From Strigops habroptila (lineage: Eukaryota > Chordata > Aves > Psittaciformes > Psittacidae): a DNA stretch of 64,000 nt. Made by a program: the position numbers and the translations under genes. How positions within the stretch are numbered: position 1 is the stretch's first letter; each line of letters starts with the position of its first letter. The notes below the pieces were generated by a model. The model ran no database searches. It had not been told where the DNA came from and saw only the letters and a list, made by a program, of their open reading frames with translations. The stretch lies in contig NC_044282.2 of NCBI RefSeq assembly GCF_004027225.2, positions 67,319,787-67,383,786 on the forward strand. Direction: 5' to 3'. Shown here one piece after another: positions 34,901 through 46,999 of this stretch.

Positions 34901-35810
34901 TGATCTCTTTAAGGCTTTCTTCAGCTGTCTCACATTAAGTTATCTAGTGAGTTAATCAAGCAACGTGATACCCAAATACTTACATTGCTTTAGGCTGAAA
35001 CCTCAGCTGCTTCAGAACTGTCTGTCCCCACTGGCAAGTTGGCACTGGAACCCTGATAACTACAGCCCCTTCATGCTGTAGCTTCATGCTCTGTACGTAG
35101 GTTCTGTACGGCAGTTGTTCTCCTGCCATGCTCTGAGTAATTTTGCTATATGTGTTAACTGTTTCTCAGAAAATACTAGTAATATTGTGAAATTATGTGA
35201 TTTGAATGTGCTGTTCAAGGTGGTGCTTTGTACCTGAATAGAAGTCGTTGAATAGACAATTAAACCAATGATCCTGACACCTGCCCTTAGAGCCAAATGG
35301 GCAGAGTGAAAGTTCAAAGATGGGTTTAGAGCTTCCATAACTATCCTGATAACCTGCCCACTACAACAAGGGTTGGTAAGTAGTGGAAAGACTCTAAAGC
35401 CATGGGGTGTATGGAGGAGGATTTGCCAGCTACAGATGCTGTGTAAGAAGTCCCGAAGGTTGCCTTCAAAAACCATAGTCTCTTGTGACTTCTGGTGTAA
35501 ATGTGCTGAAAGAGCAGCTCCCTGGGGTCGCCAGGCTGCGGTATAGCCTGGGCAACCATCTTCGTCTTTCTGTGCACAGCTGGGTTTTTAGTTCTACCAG
35601 CATTGCCCAGCCCTGGGGCTTTGCAGCCTACACATCTCCTCTTCCTGAAACAGGGCACTAGGAGGCTTGTGGAGACTGAGAGATCCTTCCTCACAGCCCA
35701 TATACAACATCCATTTACCGCATGATTACACTCTATTACATTTTATTTCAAAGATCCCATTGTTTTGTAGAGCACATGATTCTGGTGTTGGAATTCTGCA
35801 TAGGACGTCC
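31901..35810. other. Upstream flank of the receptor gene, no gene recognised
   Basis: About 3.9 kb of unique-looking sequence. Only short open frames without domains are present. The promoter and first exon of the receptor gene may lie here or further right on the minus strand, but I cannot point to them. Confidence 0.5.
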
Positions 35811-36109
35811 CTGGAAAGGGACTTTTTATAAGAGGAAGTAGTGATAGGGCAAGGGGCAATCACTTTAAACTGAAAGAGGTAGATTTAGATTAGATGTTAG
35901 GAAGAAGTCCTTCACTGTGAGGGTGGTGAGGTACTGAGGTTGTCCAGAGAAGCTGTGGATGCCCCATCCCTGAAGTGTTCAAGGCCAGGTCGGATGGGGC
36001 TTTGAGCAACCTGGTCTAGTGGAAGGTGTCCCTGCCTCTTGCAGGGGGGTTGGAACTAGATGACCTGTAAGGTCTCTTCCAACCCAAGCCTTTTGATGAT
36101 GATGATGAC
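35811..36109 (+). mobile_element. CR1 LINE 3' fragment
   Basis: A clear CR1 3' end of about 300 bp: GGAAAGGGACTTTTTATAAG, GTAGTGATAGGGCAAGGGGC, TTAGATTAGATGTTAGGAAG, GGGGTTGGAACTAGATGACC, GTCTCTTCCAACCC. It ends in a (GAT)n tail (GATGATGATGATGAC). It is 5'-truncated and better preserved than the copy at 25.5 kb. Confidence 0.9.
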
Positions 36110-39100
36110 AAGGTTTCTCCTTGATAGCATTTATTGGTGGTTTCCTGATGGTGTCACAACATTTAACATAGCATCACAATGCATTTCCTGAGACCAGTGT
36201 TACCAGTTTGATGAATTCAGGCTGAGAAAGAAAAGTTGATACTGAAAGCTACCATGTCAACAATTTACAATCCTGTTTGTTTGGTTTTTTCATTAGTATG
36301 TTCACAGTTTGAACAAGTAACTTATTTGGAGGCTAAATGATGCAAAAAAGATTGCAATGTAAAATACTTGTTTAGAGACTTTCAAGTAACAAATTTCTAA
36401 AACTAGCATTTAGCCTGGCAAGAGACCTAAAAGTCTGGCCTTTCATTTGAAAACAGCAAATTCACCAGCTACTGTCAATTTTTTCCCTAATTGCTAAATA
36501 AATTTGACTCTGAGCGAGGTAATTAATCCTAGGGGACTTACATAAGCTTTGCATAAAGTATAGTTGGAGTTTTGCTAATGCAAATCAGTTGGTGAAATGT
36601 GACAAAAGCATCAGGCATCCTGTGATTTTCTGGAAAAACAAACAAAAGGTAGCAGCACTCATGGGTCATGTGCATTTCTGCTCAGTATTCTAACCAGACA
36701 TTCAGCTCAGGGACTTTACTAAATCTAAGAGTGTGTAACTGGCAGCAGTGTTGGAGAGGATACTAGACTTGCTTACGTAAAGAGTTAGGTGTGTTTTTCT
36801 AATACATGAAAACATGCCTTGTGGTGCTAAAGGAAAACAACTTTTGGATGGAGTTTGGCAAAAAAGTGCACACAGGAGTAATCTCACCATACTCAGCGGT
36901 TCCAATGGTGACTTGGGCTGTGGAAAAGTCCTGGGAAGGAGAGAGCAAAGAGGTGTTTGACTTTATTAATGGATTATGTCATCACGTTACTTTCCTCTTA
37001 CCCACTTTTTCCTGCTTCTTTACTGAATGTATCACTTCTTGGCTTGGGAAAAGGGGCAAAGCATCTGAGGGCAAAGCATTTGAAGGAGCAGCAGTGCAGG
37101 CTGTGAACAGCCATAAGCACACTCTGCAAAGAGGGTTGTCAGTACTGTTTAAACAGCAGATACGGTGCTTTCATGAAAAGGTTTTTCCCTTTCAGAGCTG
37201 CACAGGTTTCTGCGGACAGTGGTGTGCAGGTAGATCTCACAGCTAGATGACACAAGGTTTAGCAGAGCTGCACAGATCTCACTTAATGGTGCAAGGTGAC
37301 CCAGGGGCAATTAGCAACCCTCTTCCAAATAGAAGCTCCTTTCCTTTTACTTGTCTCTTTTTTTCACTTTTTAATTCTCCTCCAACATGTATTTTCTGTT
37401 TTCTTCATCTTTGTTCATCATTTTGTGATTGTGTAAGAAAATCGTGTTTATTTTGCTCAGCTCAGCTTAGAATGGCATTCTTCTGTGAGAAGCCCACCCC
37501 TGCCCTCAATAATAGTCTATGAAATATGTAGAAATATCTATAAGAAGCTTATGTTCCTAACTGGCACTTATCACCCTTACTAGAGAAGCCCACCTTGCCT
37601 ACAGCAAAAGTGGCAGTGTTTGGGGCAATGTAGAAAGCAGGGACCAGCCCAGGGACTGTGCACAGGTTTGGATGCCACAGTAGTATGACATGAATGACCA
37701 CAAAAACAACATTGCAGTCTTTAAACATTCAACGCTTTGTTTAATTATTAAATATTACTCTTTTTCCTCTCATTTATTTATGATGTGTTTGTTAGGCTTT
37801 GTGATATTTATTTTTTAACTCAGTCTTCCATAGAGCAAATGCCTGTTACCACAAACCCTTCTCTTGAGCAGAACCCACTTGAAAGGGAAATTTTAAGTGC
37901 TTTTCTCCCCAAATCCTGCCTGGGCACACTCGTAGCTTGGTGGATACTGATGCGTCAGCTGTGGGCAATGGCAGTGTGCAGCAGCGTATCGCCTTGCTAG
38001 CAGCAAGGGAGACGATTGCTGAGACGGTCTCCTTTGCCCCACTCACTTACCAGCTTCATTCTCTGCTAAGGCTCTTCCTTGTCACAATAGTCCCAGTCAG
38101 CTTTTAGGGGTTGCTTAATTTTAGACTACAACTGTCAAGCCCATTTCTACAGATTCTTAAAAGGCCGCATCACTGTAAGTTCTGTCTGTTCTATGCCAGA
38201 TATTTGGAATAACAAAGATGAGTGCTTGGAAACTTTTTGCCAATTGGAGATAAAAATCAGTTTAGCGAGTTGACCTCTAAAGAATGTTACTGCAATTACT
38301 TGGAATTTCTAGGAATGCCTTTTCAAACTCAAACCCTGGAGATTTTACCTAGAAATCGGATATTTTCCTCTGCTTCTACCTTTGTGCCCATTGTACAAGA
38401 GAATACTTATTAGTCAAGGTATACAATTGCAGAAGGCAGACAATTTTTCTTTATTTCTGTTCTAAGAGAATGAAGAGGAACTAATAAGTAGCTCACACAG
38501 AACAACCTTTTGGAAAGAGATCTCAGGATAATCACCTAATCTGTTGTTCCTGCGCTGTGTTACATATATACAAACAACTTTTGACAAATGGTTTCCTGGC
38601 CTATTGGTGAAGAAATTTTTTAATGTGGAGCTCATGTCTTCTGTATGAGATTATTAAATGTTTCTTAGGTACACCAGAGAAATTAAATTCCTCATTTTAA
38701 TATCTCTGATCCAGATCAGAAGTCTTCATTTGGCCTCCTCCTCAAAAGCTGTTCTACTCATACCCCATATTCAAAAGCCTTTGAATTTAGAAATACCTAA
38801 AGGGAGCTTAATATGTCCTATATATAAGTTACGCTTGTCACTCCTTTGGATTTTCAGAGACAGTCTTGGTTATTTTGGATCTTACTCAAAGATATACTTA
38901 GTGCATCTTCTCTTTCAGTGGGTGCTATGAGCTGCAGGATGCCTTTGGAAATGAAGCAGCTTTTTAATTGAAGTGCCTCAGTAGGAGATGGACCTCCAAG
39001 GAAGTTGGCAGGTTTTCGGAAGGATGTAAGTAGGAGAAGTTGGATGCTGCATTTCTTAAAAAATTTAACCATTATCCATTACAGCTACAATCTCAAATTT

Positions 39101-42100
39101 AAGCTAAATTGTCAGCACTTTCGTTTGCCCTTTCTGTTCTCTGTTGGCAAAGCCCTTTGATTTGTATTATCATCACTTCAGCATCTTCCTTTTTTGCTTT
39201 TTTTATTCAGTGAACGTTACTTTCTGTTCATTTGCCACAGACAGAATCCTGCTCCTTTTTGTCTCCCCTTTTGAATATTGTGGTGGTTTTGCCATTGTCA
39301 TTGGCAGCTTGGCATTTCAGCCTGTATTTCCATGGCAGGCAGAATAGTTCCAAGAATTTCCTTCTGCAGTTCCCATAATCCCACTTTTACCTGAAAGACA
39401 TCCTCCTTTTCCTTATTTCTACCATCTCAGCATAAAACATACAGACCAGAGCATGTCTCTACGAAGCACTTTTATGTCAAGCAGTATGTATGTCAAACAC
39501 AGAGGTCTGGCTTGTTTGGGCGCAGGCAGAGAGGGGTCCTATCCCAGGTCCCCAGCTTCCTCCTGATCAAGACATTAAGTATTTAAAGCTCATGTCCCAT
39601 TCTACTGCCCAAAACATTTTTTGGTGCTTCATTAAAAGTTAATAGTTCTTTTTTTCTCACAACTTATTTACCATTTAAGGGCTGTCAGAGTTCAGTGTCA
39701 ATCTGAGAAAGGGATTAATATACTGTGAAAGCCTTATTGCAGATATCATATATTGCTGGTTATTTCTGCACACACTTGGAATAAATTCTAACCCAACAGA
39801 ATAATGTCTAATGGTAGTTTTATTTGAAGCTACTCAGAGCATGAAACCATAGTCTTGGTTTCAGGATGAGTCATGAAAAGCTGCAATCACAACTTATTTC
39901 TGACTTTAAAAAAGGTTTTTAAAGTTCTCTTGATGTGGTGTCAAAACTGTAGGGCCAGATCAGCCATCTTTTCATAATATTTTTGAAGTTTGAAGGTAGC
40001 ATTGTAGAAGTGACTGCTCTGACAGGAGATGAAAGGTATGTCCATGCTGCCCAAACTAGGTGGAGATGAAATAAATCCATCCCAGAAGATATATATCCAT
40101 GTTTTGGGAGGGTGGCTTTGCCCCTCCAGACACTCCAGGGCTGTGGTGGAGCATGCATGCTGCTGCTAGTCCATGGCTCTGGGGGAATAAAAATGTTTTG
40201 GGTTAGGATCAAAAGAAGGCAGACCTTAACCTAAGAAAGACAACTCAGGGGCACAGATGTCAGAGCCAAGGGCTCAGCACCTCCCCTCCTAGTACAATAT
40301 GTGATAGAGTTAAATACCACAGGGCAGGAGCAACAAAACCCCCACGCTGAGAAAGGAATCTCTTTGCCTCCCTGCCACCACCAAAACATCAAACCTGCCC
40401 TTCTCTCTGCTGGTAGTCACAGTGATCCATTGCCCATGAAGCAGTTAGTGATCCACAAACCAGTTAGCCTGTGTAAGCATAGACTGTGTCGTGCTGCCCT
40501 GTGTCACGTTCGTGACTTGGATTTTGTGCCTGTGTGATGCTGTGCATATCCCCTGCTGCAAGATAATCTTAGTTGGCTGATTGTAATGAAGGAGCCTGCA
40601 GGTTGCTTCCCCTCAGTACAGGCAATTACACCACCTGTGTGTCCTTGTCTTTAACTGAAAATGCGGCGACAAGTTCTCATATAAACATCCTTTCTGTTTG
40701 ATAGCAGGAACGACGAACAGAACTGTTGTCTGTTCAGAAAATCCTGTCCAAGACCAAAGTAAGGTAACCTTTCTATGGATGGCGTCAGCATGGTGTGCTG
40801 CACCGCAGCTGAAGATTTGTTCAATACTGTACAGCTCAGGGGTCCCACCATCTGAAGGGAGGTAAGATTATCTATACTCTCCGCCTTGTAGTGTTAGCTC
40901 TACTGAATGACATTTTAGGTGATGATTCAGAAAGTTTGAGAGCCTTGCTTACTGGGATCGCAAGAAACTAGCATTTCCTGGTTCAAAACAGTGGTGGTCT
41001 GCTTTTCACAGAATATTTAGAAACAATGTGGACAGGTGAGAGGCAATAGGAGAATGTGGCATGGCTAAAGCCGTGTGGGAAGGGGCAGCCCTCAGTTCCA
41101 GAATTACAAGTTCTTGAGGAAGAAAATGTAAAGTAAATTCCAACCTTTTCTAAAGGCTGCTGTTGTTGATACTTGGTGGAGAACAAAATTTGCAGAGAAT
41201 GGTATTAGCTTTCTGAAATCAAACCCCATTAACTATAGGAATCTTAAAAGACCCACTGCACAGGGATTGTGGCACAGTCACAATGTCACAAAAGTAACTC
41301 AGGAAGAATTGACTGTTCAGCCAAAACGCCATGCTAGCTGCTAAATCCATGAAGCCGAGAGATGCCAATCTCTAGAACTTCTTTTAGGAAGAAATCTAGG
41401 TGTTCAGAGGTTATTTGAGCCTGTTGACTATTGATACCAAAGTAACTTGGTTAGGAGTTCACTTTCAAAAATACCATCCTGTGGCATATGATGCACAAAG
41501 GCCAGCATAGTGGATCTGATGCTGGTTTTGAATCAGAGCATAATTTAGCTGCTGTGAGACACTTTTTGGAGGAGTTTCTGTCCATGTGACTGCTGATGGA
41601 CAGCCTGCTTTTATCCACAATATTTTTCTGAGCAAACTTTTATTTAAATGAGCTTGACATTTTAAGCCCCAAGTTTTCGCAGAAGAAATATTTCGTATAA
41701 GCCCAGCTGGCCTTTTCAAATGAAATTGTTTATTAACCGATTTGTTGTCATTAGCCACCAGGAAGCCCGACTGTAAAACACTTTTAACTATATAAAAAAT
41801 TCAGTTTCCTAGTACCCTAATTTATGTAATTTTGCTGCAGGGAGTTCGTTTTGAAGAGAAAAGGATGACAGATTGGATATTTGAGTACCATTCAGAAGGT
41901 TTTTTTAAGGCTCATTTGCCTTTCAGGCTTACTAACATTCTCTCCAATCATTGTCAGATGCATTTCTACACAATACCTGAAACATTACCTTGCCACTGGA
42001 GGTTTCTACCTTACTATTTTCTACCTTTTGCTGCTTTTAGAGCTGGCTGCGTATTTCAGGTCTGTAGCTCCCTGTTGAACCTGGCACAGGTTCAAAGATA

Positions 42101-45100
42101 AACAAACAGGCCAAAGATAAATATAATGAAAGAAAGATGATGAAAAGTTTCCCCCTCCCTACTACACAGAGACATTAAGCGATGTTCTTTCTGCCATGAC
42201 AAATGGATTTTCCTGAGCTTTCTGCATTGGTTTCCTGAGCAGAGGAACATTTTTTGCTTGTGTTTTTATTCTGTTTAGCCGATTGAGTTAAGAGGTCATT
42301 TGCTAAAGCCCACAGAAAACTAGACCATGTATAAATTTATTTCTGCCCATTTAGTGAGAAACGCGCAGACATGATGTGGAACATTGCATGATGGAGACCT
42401 TGGGAGGCAATGAGCCTGCTTCTCTCCCATGCTAAGGAAGAACCATTTCAAAGTACACAAAGTCAAAGGACCAGTGCTCCCCAGAGTACTTCAACTGCCG
42501 GTTGGTTGTCTTCAGAGTATTGAATTTTTTGCAGTCAGATTTGACATCCTTCAAATGTAGATCTGACTAATGAGATTAAGCCAGAAAGTCTAACAGCAGT
42601 CAGATGGAGGTGTGCCAGTCTGCTCCTAGGAGTGGTAGCTCCTCCTTAGCTGCAGTTGTACCAGCCATAGGAAAGTCTGTGGATAGGGCTGACAAGTCAG
42701 CAGGGGATAAGAAAATATTGAGAACCCTCACCTATACCAATAACAGGTCCACTACCACTTCTTATGCATTGGGGCTATTCAGAACAAAATGACCCTAAGA
42801 TAACTTTGATCATTTTGAGGGTTGCTGCAGCAATGCTTTAGAGTTCCTGCTTCTACTTGCATTGCTCTGCATTGCTCCAGCACTATTTGGGTTTTTTCCC
42901 TTTAACATTACTAATGTGAAGAGAAATAGCAGACTGTTGCTGAGCTCTGATACACATGTCCCTCTTGCCTGAGGCAGCCCTTCTGCTGGACTTCTAAAGA
43001 AAGTCTCTTGGTGCTGATGGGGTGGTCTAAGTCTTGAGCCATCATGCTGACAGACAGAAGTCTTTAACAAATTCTGCAATTAAAATGGCAGGCTACACAA
43101 ATTGCCAGTCATTTAAAACAATCCTTTTCTGCTTCATAAAGGTGAACTATTCAAAAATATCTAATCCGGAAAAGATTAAACATTAATTACATTAGTTCGA
43201 TTGCCCAGGATTGCTGAGAGATTATAAACCTCTCCAGAAGTCACACAGGCAGACAAACAAGTTACTGCTAAGATGGGTGGGGGTAGAGGGAGGTAGTAAG
43301 GGGCTCTTCCATTACAAGTGCTCTGTGAATGCTCAGGCACCATGATAAGTCTGCTGCAGTTAACTTTCTGTTATGAAATTATATATTTGAAACCACTTTG
43401 AAGCCCTCACTTTCTGTCAATGCCTGCTTCACTCTGCTGCCAAATAAAGTGACAAGATTTGTCTTCAAAAAATTGACATGATTTAAAATTTAAAGAAAAG
43501 ATGTTTCTACTCTTGTCCAGCAAATGTCACCCAATGGATTTCAGGAATGACTCAGATGTTCCTCATGAGATTATGTGACCTAACATATAAAGGGAAAAAT
43601 CCTCCAAGCCATTGAATTTCCTGTTAGTTTCTGCAAGCTGTCAGTACTGGATCAGACATTTCTATTTGTCTCCTGAAGGTCAAATTTTACTTTTAATATG
43701 ATGATACTTCTTTTCTCCTGACAGATCATTTCCATGAAATGGATGAAATTGGGGTTACTAGAGCCTACAGGACTATATATGAATGGCTGAAAAATTCCAC
43801 CCCTCCACCCTCCAGCATACATCAAGTATGAATTCACCGCAGTGCTAAAAATTCAGTATTCAGGTATGCATACTTTGAAAGATTATCTTATTTTTGTCAT
43901 TCATTTGGTGGGTAGAAATGATGAATGATGGGATGAACCTTGTATTTCTCACTCCTCTCTTTGCTCGCCTTGAAGCTCAAAACGATCAACCATCACCATC
44001 TGCTCTGAGAAACTTTGGCCTAGTAGTTTACCCTAGTGAAGAGACGCACTTTGTATGGTCCCCTCACTGCTCTAAGCATAAAGCTGCTCTCTCAGGGATG
44101 GGGGGAATAAAATTACATCTTTAAATTGAGTTTCTAGAAAAAAGACAGAATGAACAATCCCAGTTCTTACAAACTCAGTATCAGGGCTCTGTAGGCACTA
44201 GTAGCTCTTAATGACACTGATTAGCCCCATCTGGAGCCTCCACCTGTGCTCCTGCCCAGGGACGCAGGATCCTAAATTCAGGAACCAAGTTCAGGCCAGC
44301 TCTCAGTACATCCCCACCCCCTACACCAGGCACGCTGGCTTGTGCCTGTCTGTCACTTTGTCTCTGGCCTGGTCTCCTGGATGGACCTTAGGTTTATATT
44401 GCTGCCTTTCTTCAGGCTTTATCTCTTCCTGCTCTGGATGGACTTTGTGTTTTTGTCTGGAAAACTGCTCTTGCTGAAACACTTGCTTTGAGAAGTGTGA
44501 TTTGGAAATGTGGATGTTATTTTGATTCTGTCTTTGCAGGCTCAAGAAGGATTCAGGTACTTTTTAAGTTTCAAAGTAGTTTCTTATGCTCTGTAGATAA
44601 GAAATGTATATAATGTATAAGCAAATGTGAAGGCACGTATATGTGTGGGGTTTAGGAATGGTATTAGGCTAGGCTGGTAACAAAACATTCTTATGGAAGA
44701 ATTGTGATGCTTGGAAAATAATAGTTATTTTTCAGATAGATGTGAGTAACACACACATCCCCAACATTACTAGATCTTAAAGAAAGCTCAGTAAAGCATG
44801 CTTACTTGATGTTATTGTAATCTGGCATGTAATTTTGCTGTAAGGCAAAAATTCCTCCCAAATCAATTTCAAAGTCTGCACAACAAAGAGCGGAAGTTCA
44901 CCAAAATATGCCACTGTATGTCTTGATGTATGAATCAAATAGCTGGCTAAGAGCAGGGAACAGAGGCTCAGATGCCCATGGTGTTAGAATTTAAAAGTCA
45001 CAGAAATGGAGGTAGGCTCCATCAAAGTTGTATTTCCAATAGCTTTTGGTTCTTATATGTAAAGTTTGGGACTGGAATTTAAGGAAGTTTTGGAGATTTT

Positions 45101-46439
45101 GACTGGATTATTGACTTAGTGGGTAGCTGTAGTTAACTTTTTTGCTTTCTTACTGTGAAATGAAAGGACAATAGCAGCGTCCTCTGAACAATACTTTGAT
45201 ACTTGAAGATGACAAGCACCACATAAAGCAATCATATTTAGGTCATGAGGACTTACTGATTGTAGCTTCATGGGTCCAAACACGTGAAAAATCTTTAGAA
45301 TTCCTCTAACTGCACATTTCCCTCCTACTAATGCTGTAGGAATCAGTTGGTTTGTGCTTGCTCCTATTTCACAGATCTATTGAAAGTAGTTCTCCAGGTG
45401 TCTAAGGATGCACAGGTGTTTGCAACTGTGGAAGCTGCCAGGGTAAATTTGTAGTTAAAGGAATATAACCCAGTAATGTCTCCTGCAATGCAAGCGTCCC
45501 TTTGTGATTTTCAGAAATGAGCGGTAACCTCTCACTACAGACTTTAGGAGTGATGTTCACATTTCTGTATTCTCTTTCCACTGAAAGCTAACAGTCTGTG
45601 ATTGTTTCCAAGTCCTTACTTCTGAGTTAAGGTAATACTAAGTGTGCTGCTCCTATGGGCCATCTCTCCATATTGTCATGTTAGTTACAGTTTGATTGCT
45701 TAGAATTGTGGCAGTTAGCAAGGTACTTTAGGAGTCCATCCCTCCCAGGGACAGATACCTGGCTCTCTTAACACTGAAATGATTGATTTGCTTACCTCTA
45801 CTTTTTTCTGAAACAGTATATGGGTTGGGTCTCTGCAGTCATGTGGCAGAGAATGGGGGAGCAGAGGAGGGAAGTGCTTTCTGAATGTTCTCTGGTTGTT
45901 GTTAAGTCTGTTCTGTATAATACATTTACATTTCTCTCTGAGGAAGGAGCACTTGTTCTTCTTTGTTTTCGAGTTCAGGGCTTAGAGCGTAACTGAGCCT
46001 GACCAGTTTGCATTTGGGAGGTGGTAGTAGCAGCAGTGGTGTGCAACCTTACATAATTGTAGTACAAGTCCGTGGCTGGTGGAGGAATAGAAGGGAGGTC
46101 TGAACAATTCTTGGTCTGATGTGGGTGCAACTATTAAGCAACATTACTCACATAAAAGCACAGTTGGCCTAAAAAGCAGTGACTTAATGTGAAACAGGCT
46201 TAGATTTGGCGATGCATAGAAATGAATAGCATTCAAATATAGTTTTTGGATTGCTGGAGTATCACAAAGGGGGGTATTGATTGTTGGATGGTATGCTGAA
46301 TCAGACCAACGTTGACCAACATATGAATCTGTAAACTGTTAGCTCAGCAAACACTAGATCATGCTAGGAGCTAGCATTTAAATTGATTTAACATTTATTT
46401 TCTAGTAGTTTGGCATCACAGCACCCAGAAGTGTCTCAG
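36110..46439. other. Non-coding stretch, no gene recognised
   Basis: AT-rich unique sequence. The longest plus-strand frame (36806-37246, 146 codons) and the rest show no recognisable motif, membrane pattern or coherent splice sites. No CR1 end, tRNA or LTR is evident to me in this stretch. Confidence 0.5.
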
Positions 46440-46497
46440 CACTTGTTCTTCTAAAATTATTTTGCCTTGTTTTTCACTTGTTCTTCTAAAATTATTT
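46440..46497. repeat. Small tandem duplication
   Basis: CACTTGTTCTTCTAAAATTA plus TTT occurs at 46440-46462 and again at 46475-46497, a 35-bp step with no mismatch in the 23-bp core. This indicates a recent local duplication. Confidence 0.8.
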
Positions 46498-46971
46498 GGG
46501 ATACTAACGCATTATTCTGTCCTTGAGATTGAATGAAGTTCCCACGATATGCAGAAGCAACTGATTTGTCTTTTGAAAGACTGGAAGGAAATGTGCAGAA
46601 GCTGTTTTCTTTAAATTCCTCATGGTCCTTCAAAACTTCAAATTTTGTTTTTCTATTGAAATAGCCCTTTAAAGAGAATTCTTTGTGATGTGATGACTGA
46701 AATCAGTGTATTTGCATTATGAAGCAATGGCAAAATACTTGAAGAGATAACATTGTTCAACCTCTGGTAGTATGGTGAGTTGCTGAAATGCTCTGATGTA
46801 TATGCCAAGGATTTGACAACATATTTCTTGAACGAAGTTATTGAAGAAGACAACAAATATGGGAATTCAAAGGCAGGGATGAATATGCAGCAGAAAGACA
46901 TACTGATCTAGCAGAATGTTGTTCAACTGTGTTGTCCACACATAATTGAAGACAAACTTCCCCTGCATGCA

Positions 46972-46999
46972 CCCCTCCCTCTCACCCCCCCACCCCCCA
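46972..46999 (-). repeat. C-rich tract, potential G-quadruplex on the minus strand
   Basis: Four C-runs (4, 3, 7 and 6 bases) with loops of one to five bases lie on the plus strand, so the minus strand has the classic four-run G pattern. No adjacent gene gives it a role. Confidence 0.55.

Noticed and set aside
36806-37246. 146-codon plus-strand frame
   Set aside because: No recognisable domain, no signal or membrane pattern and no coherent splice sites; length is within what chance gives in 64 kb.
44210-44545. GC-richer patch resembling a diverged LTR or repeat
   Set aside because: No terminal repeats, target duplication or recognisable element sequence could be found.
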